Shown one piece after another: positions 1 through 5,182 of a stretch of 7,776 nt of DNA; position 1 is the stretch's first letter; every line of letters begins with the position of its first letter. Where the stretch lies: contig DAIEPS010000081.1 of NCBI GenBank assembly GCA_027348305.1, positions 1 through 7,776 on the forward strand. Direction: 5' to 3'. A program made the translations under genes and the position numbers. This DNA is from Anaerolineaceae bacterium. Lineage in GTDB: Bacteria; Chloroflexota; Anaerolineae; Anaerolineales; Anaerolineaceae. Under the pieces are notes generated by a model that saw only the letters and a program-made list of their open reading frames with translations, ran no database searches and was not told the DNA's origin.

Positions 1-153
1 CTGCCGCTTCGCGGCTCCGACGGCAAGCCGATCCGCGTCGATCCGCACGCCAAACCGGTGCAGACACAGGCCGCGCCGGCGCAGGCGCCGGCCGAAACCG
101 ATCCGGCCAAGCGGCAGGTGCGCACGGTCGGGCCGACCTTCCTGCCGGCCAAA
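1..153 (+). CDS. C-terminal piece of a DUF2865-like protein (foreign to the rest of the contig)
   Basis: Frame 1 is open from the left edge and reads as a Pro/Ala-rich tail with GKPIRVDP near residues 8-15 and KRQVRTVGPTFLPAK near residues 37-51. From memory, this combination (GKPIR-DP, then a low-complexity Ala/Pro stretch, then RTVGPTFLP) resembles the C-terminus of DUF2865 proteins of Bradyrhizobium and relatives, whose function is unknown. The piece is 74% G+C over 1-120, far above the genes to the right. The frame stays open to 294, but beyond about 153 it is only the antisense of arsM, so the real protein evidently ends or diverges there. No start codon is present because it begins outside the window. 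I read it as a contaminating or misjoined fragment. The family assignment is a recollection and has not been searched. Confidence 0.4.
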
Positions 154-467
154 AAGCAGTCAATGCCGCCGCCAGATCCGAGATCCAGCACGGTTTGCCC
201 GGGTTTGAGCGAGGCCAGGGTGACCGGGTCGCCGCAGCCCAGCGAGATATTGGTCACGTCTTCAGGCAGCGAGTTGAAATCCTCGGCGTTATAGAGCGCC
301 TTGCTGGAGGGGTCCACTGCCGATGTGGAGGTGCCGCATCCACAGGCGCTGGTCTTTTGGCTGCCGCCGCCGCAGCAGCCGCTGACATTTTTTGCCGCAC
401 CGGCATAATGTTCTCTGACCGCCTTGCGCACTTTTATTTCATCGTTATTGATCGTTTGACTTGCCAT
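126..467 (-). CDS. arsM: Arsenite methyltransferase ArsM, N-terminal 114 residues, truncated by a contig joint
   Basis: ArsM transfers methyl groups from S-adenosylmethionine to As(III) in the cytoplasm, giving methylated arsenicals. The visible part has an N-terminal helix, Cys-rich patches (C31-C32 and C42/C44), the conserved SLGCGDP segment with C78, and SAM-binding motif I, VLDLGSGGGID, at residues 93-103. C78 and one N-terminal Cys fit the As(III)-binding cysteines known for the family. The start ATG at 467 is preceded by AAGAGGA (474-480). The match runs on through GRKVGPT (residues 108-114). Family members normally continue with Gly and GVDMT, but here the frame turns into V-R-T-C-R and unrelated residues, still open to base 1. 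About 60% of the usual 260-280 residues are missing. The gene lies 60 bases downstream of arsR on the same strand, which supports an arsenic-inducible unit. Confidence 0.85.
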
Positions 468-497
468 TTTTCCTCTTCTTTCAATATTGACATATTT

Positions 498-513
498 ACA
501 TACTTCGATATGT
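498..513 (-). promoter_or_regulatory. Candidate operator in the arsR-arsM gap
   Basis: ACATA-CTTCGA-TATGT is a perfect 5-bp inverted repeat with a 6-base centre, lying between arsR and arsM. On the minus strand a weak TTGCAA (515-520) sits just upstream and could act as a -35 element, with a poor -10 after 17 bases. The 5-6-5 spacing equals that of the operator before arsR, although the half-site bases differ. It might give arsM a second regulated promoter. A 5-bp repeat in A+T-rich DNA can arise by chance. Confidence 0.3.
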
Positions 514-527
514 GTTTGCAAAAAAAT

Positions 528-818
528 TTAGCTGGTTGCTTTCTTGATGTCCACGTCTGGCGCGAACACTTCCGCGATCTGGCAGCAGGATGAAGCCAGG
601 TGCTCCTGGTTCAGGCAGTAATAGATCTCCTTGCCGCGCCGTTCCACTTTCACCAGGCCTGCCTCACGCAAGATCTTGAGGTGGTGAGAGACGGTGGGTT
701 GGGTGACGCCGGTCTGTTCAACGATATCGTTGACGCTTAACAACTTGCAGCAACAAATGCGCATTATTTGTTGGCGGGTTTCATCCGCGAGTGCTTTGGC
801 AAAGCTTACGGTACTCAT
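528..818 (-). CDS. arsR: Small Cys-rich ArsR/SmtB-family repressor
   Basis: This 96-residue winged-helix repressor should release its operator on binding As(III) or a similar thiophilic ion. A helix-turn-helix spans about residues 28-50 with recognition helix TQPTVSHHLKIL (39-50), and the wing is KVERRGKEIYY (57-67). The E. coli-type metal site CVCD is replaced by SVND (28-31). Cysteines instead occur as a CCC run at 22-24, C68, and a C78-C79 pair in the C-terminal helix, giving a possible alternative trithiol site. I chose the ATG at 818 (MSTVSFAKAL) because the longer frame from 857 starts inside the -35 box. No Shine-Dalgarno sequence precedes 818, and the -10 box ends only 9 bases upstream, so the mRNA may be leaderless. 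It lies just upstream of arsM and has its own operator. The family is certain, and arsenic as inducer is inferred from arsM. Confidence 0.9.
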   Translation of the reverse strand: MSTVSFAKALADETRQQIMRICCCKLLSVNDIVEQTGVTQPTVSHHLKILREAGLVKVERRGKEIYYCLNQEHLASSCCQIAEVFAPDVDIKKATS

Positions 819-827
819 GATGGAATT

Positions 828-857
828 ATTATATATAGATGAATGTCTATTTGTCAA
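828..857 (-). promoter_or_regulatory. arsR promoter, TTGACA-18-TATAAT
   Basis: On the minus strand a consensus TTGACA (852-857) is followed after 18 bases by a consensus TATAAT (828-833). Transcription would be expected to start near 820-822, only a few bases before the arsR ATG at 818. Both boxes match the sigma70 consensus perfectly, so this should be a strong promoter when not repressed. Confidence 0.8.
835..850 (-). promoter_or_regulatory. ArsR operator inside the promoter spacer
   Basis: ATAGA-TGAATG-TCTAT is a perfect 5-bp inverted repeat with a 6-base centre, placed wholly between the -35 and -10 boxes of the arsR promoter. A dimer bound there would block RNA polymerase directly. ArsR/SmtB repressors are known to bind A+T-rich imperfect palindromes in such positions, so autoregulation by the adjacent arsR is the likely role. 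Confidence 0.6.
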
Positions 858-879
858 GTTGTTTTATGTAAGCGTTATA

Positions 880-1989
880 TTAATCTTGCAGGGGCAGATC
901 CAGAAAACGCTCAAGATCTTGAAACAACTTTCGCACTTCTGCAGCCATCACTTCATGCCTCACGGAGCGTCCGTCTTCAAAGGTTTCGATCAGCCCGGCT
1001 TCGCGAAGCTGCCTGGCATGAATGCTGACGGTAGGGCGCGATACGTTCAAGAAACTGGCGATCTCGGTGTTATCTCGCCTGGAGTTTCGGGCGATACGCA
1101 TGATCATGAGCCGGTTTGGGTCGGCCAGCGCTTTTAACCTATCAGCGAGGTTGGTTACAAAACCGGCAAATTGTTGAAAAGACACGGCATTATCTGCAAA
1201 GGTGATCGCCAACCCTTCGGGCGTCACAAACCAGGCATCCGGCAGTTGGAACGGCTCAACGAGGAATATAACATTCAAGATTTCCTTTTCCATTGCCTCC
1301 ACAAAAACGGGAGAAAATCGAAGCGGATTAACCTGGGGCAGCCAATCCACGGGCAAAAGGCCGGCATCGGTACCCAAACAAATACGCGCTCTTTCTTCTT
1401 CCTCATTCAAGATCGATACGTGTACACCCCGCCAGGGTTGATAAATTTCTTGGTAAAACCTATCCAGCCAATGCCAGAACGCGTCATGCCGCTCGCCATC
1501 GGCCAACAACCCGGCGAGAATTTCCATTTCAGACTCTTTAAATAGGTTTTGGATGTCGCCTGTTTGCCCGGTAAATCCAATCCGCTCGCCCGAAAGCAGC
1601 GTCAACTGAGAATGAACACTTTTCATTTGCTCCACCAGCGAAGCAGAGGGCTCAACCTGAACGTTCATCCCGTAATCCGCAGCCCTGGCAACCGTGAGTC
1701 GGATAAAATCCTGACGGCTCATGTTGCGGATGGGCATGGTTGCCGAAGAAAAATCCTGTTCAAATTCTGTACCAGCGGCAAACCCGGCAGAAAAGAGAAA
1801 ACCATAATACTGCTTCGCTGGACCCAAAAAAGATATTAATTGCTGTGTCATCTCTTTTGGCATTGAGTCGAGCAGTTGGTTTATAGAGACTGATAGGCTG
1901 GCGTGGGGCAGGTAATCATTCGCCAGTGAAAAAAAGGTATCCAATTCAAAGAGGATGGAGCGTTGTATCTGCCAGGAATTTGATGCCAT
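880..1989 (-). CDS. ArsR-type winged-helix regulator with a long N-terminal domain
   Basis: The protein has 369 residues, over three times the usual ArsR length. The DNA-binding module is at the C-terminus: DRLKALADPNRLMIMRI begins near residue 283, the recognition helix is SRPTVSIHARQL (about 317-328), and the wing is ETFEDGRSVRHEV. There is no CxC metal site, and only one Cys is evident, in the ICLGTD segment. The ~280-residue N-terminal part, ending in LRFSPVF...FQLPDAWFVTPEG, resembles the layout of DUF5937-type ArsR proteins and probably senses a ligand other than a metal. I chose the ATG at 1989 because GGAGG (1997-2001) sits 7 bases upstream. The ATG at 1995 overlaps the MFS stop (ATGA) but lies too close to that ribosome site. 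It is the second gene of an operon with the MFS exporter and presumably represses it. The ligand is unknown. Confidence 0.8.
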   Translation of the reverse strand: MASNSWQIQRSILFELDTFFSLANDYLPHASLSVSINQLLDSMPKEMTQQLISFLGPAKQYYGFLFSAGFAAGTEFEQDFSSATMPIRNMSRQDFIRLTVARAADYGMNVQVEPSASLVEQMKSVHSQLTLLSGERIGFTGQTGDIQNLFKESEMEILAGLLADGERHDAFWHWLDRFYQEIYQPWRGVHVSILNEEEERARICLGTDAGLLPVDWLPQVNPLRFSPVFVEAMEKEILNVIFLVEPFQLPDAWFVTPEGLAITFADNAVSFQQFAGFVTNLADRLKALADPNRLMIMRIARNSRRDNTEIASFLNVSRPTVSIHARQLREAGLIETFEDGRSVRHEVMAAEVRKLFQDLERFLDLPLQD

Positions 1990-1991
1990 GA

Positions 1992-3251
1992 TCATTCCTC
2001 CGAATTCTTAAGTGGATAATTCTTGTCGCCCCTGGCCCGCCCCAAAAAGATCAACCCAAAAATCGATACGGCAAGGATTAAAACGGCTGTCAACCCAAAA
2101 TAGATATCCACCGGGATCAAACCCGGTACCAGTGCAGAAGTCAGCACCGTCCCCGCCAATTGGGCCGCAATGATGGTGCTTTGATACAAACCACTGATCC
2201 GCCCCAGCATGGCGGCAGGCGAAAGAGTCTGAATCAAGGTGTTGTCTTGAACCAGCTTTCTTCCCATTCCGAAACCAGCCACTACGCAGATGGGTATGGT
2301 GATAAAACGCAGCATTGTGAGGTCGTGAATATGATAACCTGCCGCCATACTGGCCGGCAAAATGGCCATGATGGCAAACCCACCGATGACATCGCGCCAG
2401 GGATGGGATGCTTTCTTCGTCAACATGAGTGTGGCGGCTCCGACCAGCGTGCCAAACCCAATCATGCCAACGATCAATCCAAAGTAACTTTCTCCGCTTT
2501 GCAGCACGTCCCTGGTGAAGATGGAAGCCAGGATATCAATGCTGACAATACCCAGGATGGCCATGAAGGCCATGCCAAACAATAACTTAAGCTGGTTATC
2601 CATGTGGAAGAGCTCTGAAAACTGGTCGGTCCATTTTTGTTTCTCTTCCGTTTTTTTCGACTGCCCGTCATGTTGAGGAGGGATCAGTTTGGGCAAGAGC
2701 AGCAATATCCCTGCGGAAAGGAAATAGGAAATCACATCCAGGATCACTGCCTGGTGCGCGTTCATTATGGTCAATACTGCGCCGGCCAGTACCGGGCCGA
2801 AGATCTTAACAACAGATGAGATCTGCTGAAGAAAAGCGTTTGCCTGGGTTAATTGTTCGCGGTCCACGACCTGCGGCACAGAAGACTGCCGCGCGGGGGT
2901 CATGATGGCGCCGCTCACAGCTTGAAGCGCCAATAATACATAGAGAAGCGTGAGCGATTCAGTGAAGATGATGCCGCTCACTGCCAGGCCGGATGCAACC
3001 TCACTGATGATCATCAATTTTTTACGGTCAAAACGGTCGCACAACCAGCCGGCAACCGGGCTGAAAACTAGGGCAGGCAGCAACCCCACCAGGTAGATCA
3101 ATCCACTCTCGGTGACGTTTCCGGCGCCTTTGAAGATTACCAGGCTGAAGACGGCCATCATGGTAATCCATGAACCAACATTGCTCACAGATTCCGAGAC
3201 TGCCATTATTACCAAAGAACGGTTCTTGATGATGCTTTTCATAAATATCAT
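1992..3251 (-). CDS. MFS exporter, MFS_3/EntS-like family
   Basis: This 419-residue protein is rich in hydrophobic helices, consistent with 12 membrane segments and a central cytoplasmic loop (about 188-220, many Lys/Gln/Glu). MFS motif A is GWLCDRFDRKK (68-78), and P119-ARQSSVPQVV plus LDVISYFLSA (171-180) are typical of the MFS_3/enterobactin-exporter group of proton-driven drug and siderophore exporters. It should pump a small molecule out of the cell. The substrate cannot be read from sequence, and the arsenic genes downstream allow but do not show a link to arsenicals. Two starts are possible: ATG 3251 (MIFMKS) and ATG 3242 (MKSII), with no clear Shine-Dalgarno before either. Its stop lies 2 bases before the regulator's chosen start and overlaps the alternative start, so the two genes are co-transcribed and probably translationally coupled. 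Confidence 0.88.
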   Translation of the reverse strand: MIFMKSIIKNRSLVIMAVSESVSNVGSWITMMAVFSLVIFKGAGNVTESGLIYLVGLLPALVFSPVAGWLCDRFDRKKLMIISEVASGLAVSGIIFTESLTLLYVLLALQAVSGAIMTPARQSSVPQVVDREQLTQANAFLQQISSVVKIFGPVLAGAVLTIMNAHQAVILDVISYFLSAGILLLLPKLIPPQHDGQSKKTEEKQKWTDQFSELFHMDNQLKLLFGMAFMAILGIVSIDILASIFTRDVLQSGESYFGLIVGMIGFGTLVGAATLMLTKKASHPWRDVIGGFAIMAILPASMAAGYHIHDLTMLRFITIPICVVAGFGMGRKLVQDNTLIQTLSPAAMLGRISGLYQSTIIAAQLAGTVLTSALVPGLIPVDIYFGLTAVLILAVSIFGLIFLGRARGDKNYPLKNSEE

Positions 3252-3263
3252 TAATCACATTTC

Positions 3264-3287
3264 TATCGTAGTTGTTTGTCTACGATA
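3264..3287 (-). promoter_or_regulatory. 24-bp operator palindrome of the MFS-regulator operon
   Basis: TATCGTAG and CTACGATA form a perfect 8-bp inverted repeat around an 8-base centre (TTGTTTGT). It starts at the last base of the -10 box and covers the expected transcription start of the MFS operon, the usual place for a repressor site. One centre-to-centre step of about 16 bases per half-site suits a winged-helix dimer. The likely ligand is the ArsR-type regulator encoded by the second gene of the operon, giving autoregulation. Confidence 0.7.
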
Positions 3288-3315
3288 TGGTACACAAAAA
3301 AGACCCACTTGTCAA
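3287..3315 (-). promoter_or_regulatory. Promoter of the MFS-regulator operon, TTGACA-17-TACCAT
   Basis: On the minus strand a perfect TTGACA (3310-3315) is followed after 17 bases by TACCAT (3287-3292, 4 of 6 to consensus). Initiation near 3280 would give a leader of about 30 bases with no obvious ribosome site. The -10 box abuts the palindromic operator, so occupied operator and polymerase would exclude one another. Confidence 0.7.
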
Positions 3316-3356
3316 GAAGAAAACCGAAACACCTTCCCCTCTGGATTGGATTGATT

Positions 3357-3386
3357 GTGTCATTGCCCTAATGTTTACGCTATAAT
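3357..3386 (+). promoter_or_regulatory. Promoter of the nucleoside phosphorylase-DUF2785 pair
   Basis: GTGTCA (3357-3362, 4 of 6 to TTGACA) lies 18 bases before a perfect TATAAT (3381-3386) on the plus strand. A start near 3393 would give a leader of about 27 bases. The TGAGGT ribosome site (3408-3413) is 6-7 bases before the ATG at 3420. It is divergent from the MFS promoter and about 40 bases from that promoter's -35 box. Confidence 0.55.
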
Positions 3387-3419
3387 CAAAATCCAACTCC
3401 AATTATCTGAGGTAAACCC

Positions 3420-4196
3420 ATGCGCAATGAAGAAGGTCTGGCTTTTCATTTACACATCAAAGAAGGTGATGTCGGCCGCTATGTACTGCTGCCTGGCGAC
3501 CCTGCCCGCTGCGAAAAGATCGCCCAATACTTCGACAACCCTCATTTCGTGGCGCAAAACCGCGAGTACGTCATCTGGACGGGCACCTTACTAGGCGAAA
3601 AAGTCTCCGTGGTTTCAACGGGGATCGGCTGCCCTTCGGCGGCCATTGCCGTGGAAGAGCTTGTGGATGTCGGTGCCGACACCTTCGTGCGCGTGGGATC
3701 CTCCGGTTCGATGCAAGCCAACGTGCACATGGGCGATATTGTTGTTGTGACTGCCTCCATCCGCGACGAAGGCACAACCACGCATTACCTGCCGCTTGAA
3801 TTCCCTGCCGTGGCCAATGTGGATGTGGTCAACGCCATGCAAGCCAGCGCCAGGGATTTGGGCTTGCCTCATCACTGCGGTGTCTCCCAATCCAAAGATT
3901 CCTTTTACGGTGAAGTAGAACGCACCCGCATGCCCATGGCCGCCCACCTCGAAGAACGCTGGAACGCCTGGGTAGCCGGCGGCGCCCTGTGCTCCGAAAT
4001 GGAATCGTCGGCCATTTTTGTGCTGGCTTCGATCTATCGCAAGCGGGCAGGCGGTGTCATGCTGGTGATCAACGAATCCGAATTGGGCGAAGAAACTGGC
4101 GAAGACAAGCACATGCAGGAATTCGACGCCGAAAGTGTGATCAAAGTGGCTGTTGAAGGGATCAAGAATCTGATTCGAATGGACCATAAAAAATGA
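3420..4196 (+). CDS. udp: Nucleoside phosphorylase, uridine phosphorylase family
   Basis: The family cleaves a nucleoside with phosphate to give free base and (deoxy)ribose-1-phosphate in the cytoplasm, for pyrimidine salvage. The 258-residue protein aligns almost without gaps to E. coli Udp as I remember it. Phosphate ligands are G26 in PGDP, R30, R48 and R91; E49, I69 and S73 correspond to the K+ site; F162 and R168 lie in the base pocket; E193-M194-E195 is the ribose-binding EME. One change stands out: E. coli Q166, which contacts uracil, is V166 here (segment FYGEVER), with E165 beside it. Base specificity may therefore differ from strict uridine, and purine or other pyrimidine nucleosides cannot be excluded. 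The start has a good Shine-Dalgarno (GAGG, 7 bases upstream). Its TGA stop overlaps the next gene's ATG. The family is sure, the substrate less so. Confidence 0.9.
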   Translation: MRNEEGLAFHLHIKEGDVGRYVLLPGDPARCEKIAQYFDNPHFVAQNREYVIWTGTLLGEKVSVVSTGIGCPSAAIAVEELVDVGADTFVRVGSSGSMQANVHMGDIVVVTASIRDEGTTTHYLPLEFPAVANVDVVNAMQASARDLGLPHHCGVSQSKDSFYGEVERTRMPMAAHLEERWNAWVAGGALCSEMESSAIFVLASIYRKRAGGVMLVINESELGEETGEDKHMQEFDAESVIKVAVEGIKNLIRMDHKK

Positions 4197-5116
4197 TTCC
4201 TCAAGATACTCCCGTGACAGTCGATCAAATTGTGCTGGATGATATCATCCTGAAGCAATTTGAAATTCCGCTTAAAACCAGCGCAATGGATTATCTGCCA
4301 GGGTTAATGGCTAATTTAGGATCGACTGATTCTGACCTGCGGGAGTGCAGCCTGGACGTATTGTGGACCTGGATCTCGCGGCCCTTCTTCAGTGAGAGTG
4401 AATTGCTTGATATTGCACAGCAAATGGCTGCCAACATGACTACCGGTCTGGGAGAAAAGGTTTCTGACAGCGTCTTCTTACGGGCTTTTTCAACCTTGAT
4501 CCTGGCCGCCACGCTTGAAGTGGATATCGACCGGTACGAAAGAAACCTGCCACGCTTGTTCACCGAAGACCAGATCCATTCGTGGCTTGAGATCACACTT
4601 AAGCTGCTTAGAGAAGAAAAAGACTTGCGGGGTTATGTGGAGGGCAAAGGTTGGGCTCACTGCATGGCACACACAGGTGATCTGCTGGGTGATTTTGCCG
4701 CCCATCCTTGCCTGGGAAAGCAAGAGCTTGAAGAAATATTGAACACGCTTCAGGTGCGCATCACAACACCGGTTGAACAGGTCTTTGTGCACAACGAAGA
4801 AGAACGCCTGTCTGGCGTTGTCATGAATATACTGCAACGCGACCTGGTTACAGAGGAATTTTTTACAGCCTGGATGGATGGGTTCGTTTCGCCATCAGGG
4901 CATATGGATTGGAAGGAAGCCTTCACCCATCCACATTGGAATTGCGCGAGAGTGAACACCAAAGTGTTCTTACGCAGCATCTATTTCTTCCTCCTGGTCG
5001 GATATAAAGACACGCCTGAACACCGCAAAGTGGAAATGGTCGAAAGGCTGAAACCGATCCTGATGAAATGCTTAAAACAAATTTATCCAAATTCGAGATA
5101 CGCTGACTGGAACTAA
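4193..5116 (+). CDS. DUF2785 family protein
   Basis: This 307-residue, mostly helical soluble protein has no signal peptide or membrane segment. Its hallmark is DLRGYVEGKGWAHCMAHTGD (144-163) followed by LL-DF-AHP, the signature I associate with DUF2785, where D144, R146, G153, W154, H156, H160, D163 and H171 look conserved. EERL (203-206) and ARVNTK (252-257) are further likely family blocks. The cluster of His and Asp could form a metal or active site, but no reaction is known to me. The ATG at 4193 overlaps the udp stop in ATGA, with no separate promoter, so translation is probably coupled to the phosphorylase. That arrangement hints at a role linked to nucleoside metabolism, but this is inference from position only. 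Confidence 0.8.
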   Translation: MIPQDTPVTVDQIVLDDIILKQFEIPLKTSAMDYLPGLMANLGSTDSDLRECSLDVLWTWISRPFFSESELLDIAQQMAANMTTGLGEKVSDSVFLRAFSTLILAATLEVDIDRYERNLPRLFTEDQIHSWLEITLKLLREEKDLRGYVEGKGWAHCMAHTGDLLGDFAAHPCLGKQELEEILNTLQVRITTPVEQVFVHNEEERLSGVVMNILQRDLVTEEFFTAWMDGFVSPSGHMDWKEAFTHPHWNCARVNTKVFLRSIYFFLLVGYKDTPEHRKVEMVERLKPILMKCLKQIYPNSRYADWN

Positions 5117-5182
5117 ATCCGGCTTCAAGCCTGCCATGTTAGAATCAAGCCATTAATCCACGATAGAATCGCAGAAAACAAC
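5117..5182 (+). other. Short gap between DUF2785 gene and second MFS gene
   Basis: This 66-base gap has two TAGAAT boxes (5140-5145 and 5164-5169) that could serve as -10 elements, but neither has a recognisable -35 at the right distance. GGCTT-C-AAGCC (5120-5130) is a 5-bp repeat with a one-base centre and no T run, so it is not a terminator. No Shine-Dalgarno stands out before the ATG at 5183. Read-through from the udp operon and a weak local promoter are both possible. Confidence 0.3.

Noticed and set aside
195..593. Plus-strand open frame of 132 codons
   Set aside because: It is antisense to arsM and the end of arsR; the Ala run arises from the Gly/Cys-rich ArsM segment and it has no family resemblance.
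819..857. Longer arsR start at 857
   Set aside because: It would begin inside the -35 box, and the extra 13 residues do not resemble ArsR; the ATG at 818 fits family length.
694..1137. Plus-strand open frame of 147 codons across the arsR promoter
   Set aside because: It crosses the arsR promoter and two real minus-strand genes, with no ribosome site and no protein-like composition.
2160..2585. Plus-strand open frame of 141 codons
   Set aside because: It is the antisense of the MFS exporter, His/Gln/Asp-rich as expected from reversed hydrophobic codons.
3615..4187. Minus-strand open frame of 190 codons
   Set aside because: It lies wholly inside the udp gene, is rich in His and Gly from antisense reading, and has no recognisable domain.
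5120..5130. GGCTTCAAGCC as terminator hairpin
   Set aside because: The one-base loop cannot fold and there is no T run.
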